From SZUA-448 sp045593785 (GTDB lineage Bacteria > Bacillota > Clostridia > Lachnospirales > Lachnospiraceae), in contig JAZNXH010000042.1 of assembly GCA_045593785.1 (NCBI GenBank), forward strand, positions 1 to 21,110: 21,110 bases of DNA, given 5' to 3'. This document shows positions 1 to 6,818 of this stretch, one piece after another (position 1 is the first letter of the stretch; each line of letters starts with the position of its first letter). Position numbers and translations under genes: made by a program. Below the pieces are notes generated by a model. That model searched no databases. It was not told the origin of the DNA and worked only from the letters and a program-made list of their open reading frames with translations.

Positions 1-1504
1 CTTCTACCATGGCAAATGCAGTATCTTCTACCTCTTCGCCCACCGACAGAATGCCGGAATCACCAATACCCATGATGTTGCCCTGCTTGATCTCAACACC
101 ATTCAGGCTGGTATCACGTACTGCGTAAGTCACCTGACCGGTCTTTACGCGGGTCATCTCTTCCTTCATGTTTTCCGTATTCACGTCAACATCATCTTCC
201 GGTACAAAACCGATCAATGCTGCGATACCCTGCGGAACATTCTTACTCGGAAGAACGATAATGTTCTTATCCTTCGTCATGCGCATTGCCTGCTCAGCTG
301 CAAGGATAATATTCTTATTGTTCGGAAGGATGAAGATATTATCGGCATTGAGCTTTGCAATTGCGTTCAGCATATCTTCCGTACTCGGATTCATAGTCTG
401 ACCGCCTTCGATAATATAATCCACACCGAGTCCGGTAAAGATTTCATTCACACCTGCACCGATGGATACTGCAATAAATCCATACTGCTTATGCTCTGCC
501 GGCTCTTCTGACGCTGCCTCTGTTGCAGCAACGCTTCCTTCCATTTCTTTCAAGAGCTTTTCGTTGTGCTCTTCACGCATATTGTCAATCTTAATTCTGG
601 ACAGACTTCCGTAAGTCAGTGCGCGCTGTAATGCATTACCCGGATCGTTGGTATGTACATGCACCTTTACCACGTCATCCATAGAAACCACTACAATCGA
701 ATCACCGATTGACTCAAGATATGCCTTGAAATCCTCTTCTGTCTTCTCTGTATATTCTTTTTCAAGATAAATAATAAACTCGGTACAATATCCAAACTTA
801 ATGTCCGAGGTAGAGATATTCTCAGAAGACATTCTTGCCGGTGCTGCACTCTGCACACTGGATACCGGAACAGAGAAATCAATCTCTTTTCCGAGAATCG
901 CATCATAAGCACCCTTTACAATCTCCAAAAGGCCCTGTCCGCCGGAGTCTACGACACCTGCTTCTTTCAATACCGGAAGAAGTTCCGGTGTATATGCAAG
1001 TACTTCTTCCATCTTCTTGAGTACTTCTTCACCGAATACAATCAGGTCATCTGTCTCATTTACCAGCTCCTGAGCACGTTCCGCACCGCCTCTTGCTACC
1101 GTCAGGATAGTTCCTTCCTTCGGCTTCATAACTGCCTTATACGCGGTTTCAACTGCCTTGGCAAATGCAGCTGCCATTAACGGCACATCCACTGCCTCAC
1201 TGCTGCGGATCTCTTTCGTAAAACCACGAAGTAACTGGGAAAGAATAACGCCGGAGTTACCTCTTGCCCCACAAAGAGAACCATTCGAAATCGCCTTCGC
1301 TAACTGTTCCATCGACGGATCAGAAAGTCTTGCAACATCATTTGCTGCAGACATGATAGTCAAAGTCATATTCGTACCGGTATCACCATCCGGAACCGGA
1401 AATACATTTAGTTCGTTGATGATTTCTTTCTTTCGCTCGATGCTTTTTGCCGCAGAAAGAAATGCTTTCTTTAGCAATGCGGCATCAATTGTTTTCAAGA
1501 CCAC
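1..1504 (-). CDS. fakA: Fatty acid kinase ATP-binding subunit FakA (YloV, DAK2 fusion), 3' end cut by window
   Basis: About 501 residues are visible; the C-terminus runs off the window edge (family members are roughly 550 residues). The N-terminal DhaL-type kinase domain carries NVFPVPDGDTGTNM at residues 33-46, with the metal/ATP-binding aspartates of the DAK2 family at D39 and D41. The C-terminal half has the DegV-like fold expected of YloV (AVSIGAGVNEIF, GGQTMNPSTEDI). By family knowledge FakA is the ATP-binding partner of a FakB lipid carrier and phosphorylates fatty acids at the membrane for phospholipid synthesis; no fakB is in view. The GTG at 1504 is chosen because AGGAGG at 1513-1518 lies 8 bases upstream; a TTG at 1498 would be 14 bases away. 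The gene follows a YloU-like gene by 19 bases, the usual yloU-yloV pairing. Function is well supported; the true end is unknown. Confidence 0.93.
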   Translation of the reverse strand, partial: MVLKTIDAALLKKAFLSAAKSIERKKEIINELNVFPVPDGDTGTNMTLTIMSAANDVARLSDPSMEQLAKAISNGSLCGARGNSGVILSQLLRGFTKEIRSSEAVDVPLMAAAFAKAVETAYKAVMKPKEGTILTVARGGAERAQELVNETDDLIVFGEEVLKKMEEVLAYTPELLPVLKEAGVVDSGGQGLLEIVKGAYDAILGKEIDFSVPVSSVQSAAPARMSSENISTSDIKFGYCTEFIIYLEKEYTEKTEEDFKAYLESIGDSIVVVSMDDVVKVHVHTNDPGNALQRALTYGSLSRIKIDNMREEHNEKLLKEMEGSVAATEAASEEPAEHKQYGFIAVSIGAGVNEIFTGLGVDYIIEGGQTMNPSTEDMLNAIAKLNADNIFILPNNKNIILAAEQAMRMTKDKNIIVLPSKNVPQGIAALIGFVPEDDVDVNTENMKEEMTRVKTGQVTYAVRDTSLNGVEIKQGNIMGIGDSGILSVGEEVEDTAFAMVE

Positions 1505-1512
1505 TTTTGTTT

Positions 1513-1518
1513 CCTCCT
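1513..1518 (-). promoter_or_regulatory. Ribosome binding site deciding the fakA GTG start
   Basis: AGGAGG on the minus strand sits 8 bases before GTG at 1504. No in-frame ATG lies near the expected N-terminus, so this site decides the non-ATG start. Confidence 0.7.
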
Positions 1519-1523
1519 TAATA

Positions 1524-1880
1524 TCAATCAATGACGCGCACGCCTTCTACAAACACATTTACCTTTACAACATTCAGGCCGGAGAACTCCTCTACCTTAT
1601 ATCTGACATTGCCAATCAAGTTCTCGGCAACTGCGGAAATGCTTACACCATAAGAAACAATGATGTGAAGATTGATTGTAATATTATTGTCCTCAACCAG
1701 AACATCAACGCCCTGATTCAAATTTTCCATTCTCAGAAGCTTTGCAAGACCATCCTTCATCTTGATGGATGCCATACCGACAACGCCGAAGCACTCAATC
1801 GCGGAAGAACCAGCGTATTTTGCAATCACATCCGTATTTACCAGAATCTCGCCTAACTGCGTATTCATTGTTCCGTTCAT
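1524..1880 (-). CDS. Asp23/Gls24 family protein (YloU-like)
   Basis: 118-residue Asp23/Gls24-family protein. Recognisable family features are TQLGEILVNTDVIAKYAG at the N-terminus, a GVVGMASIK segment and a hydrophobic beta-strand ITINLHIIVSYGVSI followed by a C-terminal VKVNVFVEGVRV strand. There is no signal peptide or membrane segment, so it should be cytoplasmic. In Firmicutes this small protein is regularly encoded just before the DAK2 protein YloV/FakA, as here (19 bases apart, one transcript). Its biochemical role is not established; some family members are alkaline-shock or envelope-stress proteins. ATG at 1880 is preceded by AGGGGGAT at proper spacing; an internal ATG five codons later has no better site. 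Confidence 0.88.
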   Translation of the reverse strand: MNGTMNTQLGEILVNTDVIAKYAGSSAIECFGVVGMASIKMKDGLAKLLRMENLNQGVDVLVEDNNITINLHIIVSYGVSISAVAENLIGNVRYKVEEFSGLNVVKVNVFVEGVRVID

Positions 1881-1913
1881 ATGATCCCCCTATCCAAAGC
1901 GTATTCTCATGGT

Positions 1914-1919
1914 ATTATA
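1914..1919 (-). promoter_or_regulatory. Candidate -10 box of the yloU-fakA operon
   Basis: TATAAT on the minus strand 33 bases before the YloU-like ATG. The region 17 bases further upstream (TTTCCT-like) is a poor -35, so only the -10 is convincing. Confidence 0.45.
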
Positions 1920-1977
1920 CAGTATTATTCCAAAAAAGGAAACCCTTTTATGCGATATTCTTTTCTTTTGCGATGCA

Positions 1978-1983
1978 TATAAT
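1978..1983 (+). promoter_or_regulatory. Candidate -10 box before the 46-codon microprotein gene
   Basis: TATAAT on the plus strand, 30 bases before the ATG at 2014. No good -35 is visible at 16-18 bases upstream. It would make transcription divergent from the yloU-fakA promoter about 60 bases away. Confidence 0.3.
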
Positions 1984-2013
1984 ATTACAAAATAAAAAAT
2001 CACAGGAAAAATC

Positions 2014-2154
2014 ATGCGTCGAATGATTGGTTTTATCTTCTTCTGGATTGCGGTCGGCATGACAATCATGCTGTTTCTCCGTCACGCCTTTTTCTCACTT
2101 TTGCTAATTATCCTGTTTTATTTTTTATCCTATTATCTGTTCTGTAAATGCTGA
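2014..2154 (+). CDS. Small hydrophobic membrane protein, 46 residues, unknown function
   Basis: A 46-codon reading frame on the plus strand among minus-strand genes. It begins with a basic MRRMIGF, then a hydrophobic stretch (about residues 5-22), a short polar turn FLRHAFF, a second hydrophobic stretch (about 28-42) and ends FCKC. This gives a two-segment hairpin membrane topology. AGGA at 2004-2007 lies 6 bases before the ATG and a TATAAT at 1978 could serve as -10. I have the impression that similar short proteins with an FWIAVGM-type start and a cysteine-ended tail occur in other Lachnospiraceae, but I cannot search for them. It lies alone between the divergent yloU-fakA operon and the convergent rpmB. 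No function can be assigned. The alternative is that it is chance coding in AT-rich intergenic DNA. Confidence 0.6.
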   Translation: MRRMIGFIFFWIAVGMTIMLFLRHAFFSLLLIILFYFLSYYLFCKC

Positions 2155-2194
2155 ATTTTTGGCTTCCCATTACTCATACATTGACGCAAAAATG

Positions 2195-2220
2195 AAAAAA
2201 GCGCCGCAATCGCGACGCTT
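2195..2220 (-). terminator. Rho-independent terminator of rpmB
   Basis: On the minus strand a 9-bp stem (AAGCGTCGC with GCGGCGCTT, one G-T pair) and a GATT loop are followed by a run of T residues. It begins 10 bases after the rpmB stop codon. Confidence 0.88.
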
Positions 2221-2230
2221 ATATCACTAC

Positions 2231-2431
2231 TTATTCAGCAGTTGCCTTACGCATAGTTCTAAGACATGAAGCACACAGATACATCTTCTTATTGTTTCCG
2301 CCTACGTTCAAACGTACGCTTCTGATGTTGGACTTCCACATCTTATTCGTTCTACGGGATACGTGACTTCTGGTCTTGCTTACTGCCTTTCCGAACAGAG
2401 CCGCCTTATCACACATTGCACATCTTGCCAT
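2231..2431 (-). CDS. rpmB: 50S ribosomal protein L28 (bL28), zinc-binding form
   Basis: 66-residue bL28, a structural protein of the large ribosomal subunit. The family pattern is clear: MARCAMCDKAALFGKAVSKT at the N-terminus, SHVSRRTNKMWKSNI in the middle and LCASCLRTMRK at the C-terminus. Two CxxC pairs (CAMC at residues 4-7 and CASC near 54-57) mark the zinc-binding C+ paralogue type. The frame stays open upstream to an ATG at 2473, but the start at 2431 is chosen because AAGGAGG lies 9 bases before it and homologues begin with MAR/MAK. It is monocistronic, with its own promoter at 2531-2559 and terminator at 2195-2220. Confidence 0.97.
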   Translation of the reverse strand: MARCAMCDKAALFGKAVSKTRSHVSRRTNKMWKSNIRSVRLNVGGNNKKMYLCASCLRTMRKATAE

Positions 2432-2530
2432 GAGTATGCACCTCCTTGAGTTAAAAAATATATGTTCGTGCATACGTCGGGTTCAGATCTGTTCTCCGCC
2501 AAAAAAGCACGATTATTTGCAAACATGAAC

Positions 2531-2559
2531 ATTCTATCAGAAAGAATTTCTAATTGCAA
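2531..2559 (-). promoter_or_regulatory. rpmB: Sigma-A-type promoter of rpmB
   Basis: On the minus strand TTGCAA (2554-2559) and TAGAAT (2531-2536) are separated by exactly 17 bases. The predicted start leaves an rpmB leader of about 90 bases, in which I see no recognisable riboswitch or leader motif. Confidence 0.7.
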
Positions 2560-2578
2560 GCATTTTTTATAAATTTGT

Positions 2579-2597
2579 AATCCGATTCCTTCGGATT
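2579..2597 (-). other. Hairpin after gerW, weak terminator candidate
   Basis: AATCCGA and TCGGATT form a 7-bp stem with a 5-base loop, 9 bases past the gerW stop. There is no U-tract after it on the minus strand, so it may stabilise a 3' end rather than end transcription. Confidence 0.4.
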
Positions 2598-2605
2598 CTT
2601 CCGGA

Positions 2606-3010
2606 CTATTGGTTCGCGTCTTTCGCAATCTCAACTGCCTGCTCGTCTACCTTCTTTTCTGCCTCTTTTGTTTTGGAATCTTTCTTAAACTTATCAATCA
2701 AATCCGGCACCATATCAATCAGTTTCGTTACCGTGTCCTGATTCTTCACATTTACAAGACGTGCACTGCCGTTCTGGATTACAAGTACGGAACTCGGCGT
2801 AATCTTACCTCCCATACCGCCGCCGGCATTGTTCTTGCCATTTGCATTAAACGCTCCGGCACCGACACCAAAACTCACTTCGACAAGCGGAAGAATAATC
2901 GTACCATCCTCAAAACGTACTGCATCACCCACAACCGTCTTGGTCGTAATAAATCCATCCATTCCCTTAAAGAGGGATTCTACTGTTGCTAAAAAAGTGT
3001 TCTCTGCCAT
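2606..3010 (-). CDS. ytfJ: GerW family sporulation protein (YtfJ)
   Basis: 134-residue member of the GerW/YtfJ sporulation family. It starts MAENTFLATVESLFKGMDGF, has the conserved TVVGDAV and ILPLVEVSFGVGAG segments, a glycine- and asparagine-rich loop (NANGKNNAGGGMGGK) and a strand SSVLVIQNGSARLVNV, then an acidic/basic C-terminal tail. In Bacillus the orthologue is made in the forespore and is needed for normal spore germination. ATG at 3010 is chosen because GGAGG at 3017-3021 is 6 bases upstream; an ATG at 3016 directly abuts that site. It begins 2 bases after the DUF2953 gene stop, so the two should be translationally coupled, matching the ytfI-ytfJ pair of Bacillus. Confidence 0.93.
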   Translation of the reverse strand: MAENTFLATVESLFKGMDGFITTKTVVGDAVRFEDGTIILPLVEVSFGVGAGAFNANGKNNAGGGMGGKITPSSVLVIQNGSARLVNVKNQDTVTKLIDMVPDLIDKFKKDSKTKEAEKKVDEQAVEIAKDANQ

Positions 3011-3012
3011 AC

Positions 3013-4032
3013 TCATCCTCCATTCGTCTTTGTGTCAGACTTAAGTTGTTCTATATTATCAAGTAAACTCTTAAACTCTTTGTTCTTCCATAATTTCAAT
3101 GCCAGATACAACAGGCGGCTCATCCGGATTCTGCCTTTGGCCCTGATTTCACTCTCCAGCTGCTTTTCTTCAAAATTCGGCCGGATACTGAAACTCTTCC
3201 CGTATTTGCCATAGAATATTCCGAGTATCGCCAGAACATATCCGGTCGTCGCAGGATCCTCCATGCCAAACGCCAGATATCCTCTTATCTTTGTCGGCCC
3301 GAGGTGCTTTAATATCTGTACCAATGTCGTCCAGCTTGCACCAAACGCTGCCTTGTTGGTCTCATTCTTCAGGAATGTAACGATATTGTCTGCTTTCTGC
3401 CACAGTGCCTTTATCCTCTTCCAAATCGCACTGCATTTTTCTTTGATCGTTTGAAGAATACTTCTTATCTTGTCCCGAATCCTTGCAAACAGACTCTTCT
3501 TTTTCTCCGCAGATCTTTCTGTCCCGGTATCCGCCATCTGCGTCTCATCATAAGAATTTTTTTCTTCTGATTCCGCCTGCTTCTGTGATATTGAAGCATC
3601 TGTCTGCGTTTTCTTTTCGGCCGAAACAACTGATGTCTGTTTTCCTGACTTTTGCTTCTGTTTTTTTCGTTTTGCTTTGGCTTTTGCACGCTTTTCTTTT
3701 TGTTTTTGGGCTTTTTTCTCAGCTTTACGCTTTTTCTTTTCCTCGTTTGCTGTTTTCCATGCTTCGTCGTTACTTAGGAACAAAAACCACAAAACGCGCG
3801 CTTCATAATGCAGCTTATGTTCGGACGAATACCCCAGACGTACCCGCACCAGATGCAGAAGCCACGATATTTTGGCCTCAACAGCATAGTCCTCTGCTTT
3901 ATGTCCCTGTAACCGGTATCTTACCGGTACAAATAACAGGAGTACCACAGCAAGCAACAGCAGTCCGATTACGGAAGCAAACAGGATTCCGAGTATTTTT
4001 AATATCAACCATATCACTTGCAAGAACCCCAT
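3013..4032 (-). CDS. DUF2953 domain membrane protein (YtfI-like)
   Basis: 339 residues. One strong N-terminal membrane segment (about 8-35, GILFASVIGLLLLAVVLLLF) is followed by the VPVRYRLQG and AKISWLLHLVRVRLGY segments typical of DUF2953. A very lysine- and glutamate-rich low-complexity region spans roughly 95-185. The conserved C-terminal half resumes with KHLGPTKIRGYLAFGMEDPATTGYVLA-type sequence, broken here as GPTKIRGYLAFGMEDPATTG, then IRPNFEEKQLESEIRAKGRIR. DUF2953 genes sit next to gerW/ytfJ in many spore formers, as here, so a sporulation-related envelope role is inferred from context only; no activity is known to me. The gene lies 26 bases after the upstream 102-codon gene. The ATG at 4032 has only a weak GGA-type ribosome binding site. 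Confidence 0.88.
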   Translation of the reverse strand: MGFLQVIWLILKILGILFASVIGLLLLAVVLLLFVPVRYRLQGHKAEDYAVEAKISWLLHLVRVRLGYSSEHKLHYEARVLWFLFLSNDEAWKTANEEKKKRKAEKKAQKQKEKRAKAKAKRKKQKQKSGKQTSVVSAEKKTQTDASISQKQAESEEKNSYDETQMADTGTERSAEKKKSLFARIRDKIRSILQTIKEKCSAIWKRIKALWQKADNIVTFLKNETNKAAFGASWTTLVQILKHLGPTKIRGYLAFGMEDPATTGYVLAILGIFYGKYGKSFSIRPNFEEKQLESEIRAKGRIRMSRLLYLALKLWKNKEFKSLLDNIEQLKSDTKTNGG

Positions 4033-4058
4033 ACTGTTTCCGTCCCCATCTGCCAGCG

Positions 4059-4367
4059 CTACTTAAAATATGATTCCGCGTCAAATCCTCCGGTCTTCTG
4101 ATACAGTTCCTCGATTATCTGACGCACCAATTCCCTTGCTTCTGCCTCGCCTTTGGCAATGCCAATCACTTTAACCGCCATCTCGCGATACGGCCGCTGT
4201 TTCAATTCACGTGCCGGAATAATATCCAGCACATTTTGTTTATTTTGCGGTATCGCAACACAGTACAAATGCGATAAAATTCTACCGGTCTGAACGCGGC
4301 GTTTCATACGGCGTCCGGCTTTTTCTGTTTTTTCACTGCATCGCAAATCATTTGCCCATACAATCAT
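4059..4367 (-). CDS. Conserved protein of unknown function, 102 residues
   Basis: A small basic protein with no signal peptide, membrane segment or metal motif that I can see. The sequence looks like an alpha/beta fold: strands around HLYCVAIP and MAVKVIGIAKG and a C-terminal helix (EARELVRQIIEELYQKTG) ending in ESYFK. I think similar proteins precede DUF2953-gerW in related Lachnospiraceae, but I cannot verify this. The start is unsure: ATG at 4367 has no ribosome binding site and lies 5 bases after an extended -10 box, while ATG at 4307 (MKRRVQTGR) gives an 82-residue product with only a weak GGA upstream. It is in line with the 447-codon gene upstream (39 bases) and the DUF2953 gene downstream (26 bases), so co-transcription is likely. 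No function is proposed. Confidence 0.7.
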   Translation of the reverse strand: MIVWANDLRCSEKTEKAGRRMKRRVQTGRILSHLYCVAIPQNKQNVLDIIPARELKQRPYREMAVKVIGIAKGEAEARELVRQIIEELYQKTGGFDAESYFK

Positions 4368-4372
4368 ATCAG

Positions 4373-4381
4373 ATTATAACA
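4373..4381 (-). promoter_or_regulatory. Extended -10 promoter element inside the operon
   Basis: TGTTATAAT on the minus strand is a perfect TGn extended -10. No convincing -35 lies 17 bases upstream. The predicted start site falls at about 4366, on the first ATG of the 102-codon gene. It could give the last three genes of the operon extra expression. Confidence 0.5.
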
Positions 4382-4406
4382 CACCCTTCGCGGAAAATAC
4401 AGACTT

Positions 4407-5750
4407 TTATTCAAACTCATCCAATGCTTCGTGGAGCAAATCAAGTGAAATTCGTTTTTCCGAATAATCTCTACAGTTCTCCAAGGAATACTGCACATAC
4501 TCCATCACTTCTTTCTGGGAACGGAAGAACACCGGAAGTTCTTTCAGCACTGCTGCCATCACTGCACGCTTCACCGGCATTTCTTTGTTTTCCAGACGCT
4601 GTTCCATCTCTTCCTGTAACAATTTCGTTGCCTGATTGATAAATGCAGCGTCCGCCGGTTCGATATTATCCTCTTCGTCCAGATTCACAAACAAACTGCC
4701 AGAGTTCAGTGCCGCACAGAGTTCCAACATTCTGCTCTGTTCTGCCAGACCTTCATTTTTCAATCCTTCCGCACTGTAATCTAAGAGATCTGACTGCAGA
4801 GCTTTGCCTTTTGCCACTTCTTCTGCAAGGCGTTCTAATTTGCCTTCCGCATAAGCAAACAATTCCATCAATTCATCCGGAAGTTCCTCCGGCTCTGTTT
4901 TTCCGGCCTGCTCTGCGATATAACGGGATATTCCCATCATGCTCTCTGCCGCTGTTTTTGCTTCTTCCCCTGCAAGTTCACAGGTCGATATCAATACATA
5001 GAACTGATTTATCACTTCCTGTAATGCAGTATAATAATCCGACAGTTCATTCAGTTCGGCTACCACGTCCTGCATCCGGTCAGTCAGTTCCATGTATTCT
5101 GTTTCACCCATTTCTTTATAGCTTGCAGATGAAAACTCAGCTTCCGCCTCTGCCAGTGCAGTAAATTCGGGCTTTCTCTTCGGCTGGTAGATGCCGGCAG
5201 CACTACGAATCATGTAGATAAACTTCTCTACTGCTTCCTGCTCACTGTTCTCGTACAGTTTTAAACTGTCTTCGATCATATCAAAAAATTTTGCGCGGGT
5301 CATACGTACCGGAAGTTGTGACAACAGCACCTGTACCTTTACATTGAGTGCAGACTGGTCATTTCCTGTAAACACCCGCTGCAGAAGCTCTTTTGCCTGT
5401 ACCTCATCATCAATCGGCTTGTCCTCGCCGGAAAACTTTAATTCCATACGGTTTAATATGTACTCATAGATGGTAAAGCTGTCGGTATATGCACTGACCG
5501 CTTCCATCTTTTCCACAACCGCACTCCGCAATTCTTTCAATTTACAAAGAAGTTCTTCGACTGCCTTACCTGCAAAATATCCTGCAATTGCATCGCGAAG
5601 CTGACCGGTCAATGCAGGATCCATATCCCCGCCTTCCCTGCACAATTCATACAGGTTGTAATCATAAATCGGAAACTGTAAACCGGCATAGCGGTGGTAA
5701 GTATCCATCATCCGGGAAAGTAATATTTTCATGTCTTTTTGCTTTGCCAT
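4407..5750 (-). CDS. Large helical cytoplasmic protein of unknown function, 447 residues
   Basis: I do not recognise this family. The protein is acidic, rich in Glu, Ala, Leu and Lys and almost wholly helical by pattern, with long amphipathic stretches (for example VAELNELSDYYTALQEVINQ and ADAAFINQATKLLQEEMEQR). There is no signal peptide, membrane span, nucleotide-binding loop or cysteine cluster. The N-terminus MKILLSRMMDTYHRYAGLQF has the look of a conserved block, as does VRMTRAKFFDMIEDSLKLY around residues 150-170. A clear ribosome binding site GGAGG precedes ATG at 5750. It follows the rhomboid-like gene by 51 bases and precedes the unknown and DUF2953 genes, so it is probably part of the same operon. 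It could be a scaffold or envelope-associated factor, but that is a guess from composition and neighbours. Confidence 0.8.
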   Translation of the reverse strand: MAKQKDMKILLSRMMDTYHRYAGLQFPIYDYNLYELCREGGDMDPALTGQLRDAIAGYFAGKAVEELLCKLKELRSAVVEKMEAVSAYTDSFTIYEYILNRMELKFSGEDKPIDDEVQAKELLQRVFTGNDQSALNVKVQVLLSQLPVRMTRAKFFDMIEDSLKLYENSEQEAVEKFIYMIRSAAGIYQPKRKPEFTALAEAEAEFSSASYKEMGETEYMELTDRMQDVVAELNELSDYYTALQEVINQFYVLISTCELAGEEAKTAAESMMGISRYIAEQAGKTEPEELPDELMELFAYAEGKLERLAEEVAKGKALQSDLLDYSAEGLKNEGLAEQSRMLELCAALNSGSLFVNLDEEDNIEPADAAFINQATKLLQEEMEQRLENKEMPVKRAVMAAVLKELPVFFRSQKEVMEYVQYSLENCRDYSEKRISLDLLHEALDEFE

Positions 5751-5791
5751 ATATCCTCCAATGTTTCGTATGTCATTTGACAGGTGTGTAT

Positions 5792-5819
5792 CATGAGCAT
5801 GTTACTTCACATGCTCATG
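5792..5819. repeat. Inverted repeat over the stop codon of the rhomboid-like gene
   Basis: CATGAGCATG and CATGCTCATG are perfect 10-bp arms with an 8-base loop that contains the TAA stop. No T-run follows on either strand, so it is not a standard terminator. It may be an mRNA stability or processing hairpin inside the operon. Confidence 0.55.
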
Positions 5820-6683
5820 CGTAAACAGATGGTCCGAACAGTATTCGTAGTTTCCGTTGCACTTGGAACAGAAACGGAATTCCAGATTGTCGTCATCGAG
5901 CTCCGAGCGTCCGCAGACTGCACATTTGTGCCGGGTTATCACAGTATGTCCATCCCGGTATACTGCCTGTCCTCTGGAGCGTTCTGCATTGTGTATCTCC
6001 CGTTTGAATGCTGCTTTCCGCTTCATCTGTGCCGGAGACATCCGTTTGTAATTCCTTGTCATGAAGAAGAAAATCAGGAAGTTTGCCATCGCTACCACAA
6101 CCGCAAGCGCAAAACCGATAAACAGCAACTGCCCGGTGCGGATTCCCATGCTGATATTAGAGAGTACCTCATATCCCATCAGTGCTCCGTAAATCCATGC
6201 AAGATATTTTACTTTGATCGGAATCAGGAAAAACAGCGTAAACTGCATGTTCGGGTACAGTGCCGCAAATGCAAAAAACAGTGACTGGTTAATGTATTCA
6301 ATCCCGATCGGGTAACTCAATCCCGTAATCGCATAGAAAATCACAGCGGCCAGAATATTAAATACAATTCCCATCAGGAAGTACAAATTAAACAAGAAAC
6401 TTCCCCACGCATTTTCCAGTGAAGTACCAATCATATAATACAGATATACACTGATTAATACAAAGAATATATTGCTGTCCGGCGGCTGAATTAAAAACGT
6501 CACCACACGCCATACCTGTCCCTGCAGAATCTTTTCGATATCCAGTGCCAGCCAGCTGTAATAGAATTCCGGCATCGTCAACGTCAGAACAAATCCGATC
6601 ACATACAGAAACACAATATACTTCATCAAATTCGATATCGCATATTTTCCAAATTTACGTTCCGCTTTATACAACCACTTCAT
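5802..6683 (-). CDS. Rhomboid-like membrane protein without catalytic residues, C-terminal zinc-binding tail
   Basis: 293 residues. Five to six membrane segments occupy about residues 20-215. The loop after the first segment (ILQGQVWRVVTFLIQPPD) and the block YYMIGTSLENAWGSFLFNLY resemble the L1 loop and first WG/RF block of rhomboid proteases. The GxSG serine motif and the later catalytic histidine are not visible, so it reads as a pseudo-rhomboid of derlin type. A basic linker (YKRMSPAQMKRKAAFKRE) leads to a cytosolic tail with C254, C257, C272, C275, C282, H285, H289 and H291, probably a double zinc site. The start at 6683 is fixed by GGAGG at 6689-6693; a longer frame from 6725 has no such site. 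It is first in a probable operon from a strong promoter at 6756-6784 and leads towards sporulation genes. It may bind or escort membrane proteins; no activity is shown. Confidence 0.78.
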   Translation of the reverse strand: MKWLYKAERKFGKYAISNLMKYIVFLYVIGFVLTLTMPEFYYSWLALDIEKILQGQVWRVVTFLIQPPDSNIFFVLISVYLYYMIGTSLENAWGSFLFNLYFLMGIVFNILAAVIFYAITGLSYPIGIEYINQSLFFAFAALYPNMQFTLFFLIPIKVKYLAWIYGALMGYEVLSNISMGIRTGQLLFIGFALAVVVAMANFLIFFFMTRNYKRMSPAQMKRKAAFKREIHNAERSRGQAVYRDGHTVITRHKCAVCGRSELDDDNLEFRFCSKCNGNYEYCSDHLFTHEHVK

Positions 6684-6755
6684 AACTTCCTCCATTCCAA
6701 GGACGCTTTTCGTCCCGGAATACATACATTCCTGCGAAAAACTCTAATGTAACAC

Positions 6756-6784
6756 ATCATAGGGATTTTATCCTATGCTGTCAA
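6756..6784 (-). promoter_or_regulatory. Sigma-A promoter of the rhomboid-like operon
   Basis: On the minus strand TTGACA (6779-6784), 17 bases, then TATGAT (6756-6761). An imperfect inverted repeat CATAGG...CCTATG (6758-6777) covers the -10 and spacer and could be a repressor site. Confidence 0.75.
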
Positions 6785-6818
6785 ATAGTTTCCCCGGATT
6801 TCATAAAAGTTTAACAAT

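Noticed and set aside
1158..1856. 232-codon open frame on the plus strand
   Set aside because: It lies antisense to fakA and the YloU-like gene, crosses their junction, has no ribosome binding site and no family resemblance.
3465..3689. Arg/Lys-rich 74-codon frame overlapping the DUF2953 gene
   Set aside because: A shifted-frame reading of the AAG/AAA-rich low-complexity region; no independent start signal.
3483..4073. 196-codon open frame on the plus strand
   Set aside because: Antisense to the lysine-rich part of the DUF2953 gene; its Ser/Phe-rich sequence simply mirrors lysine and glutamate codons.
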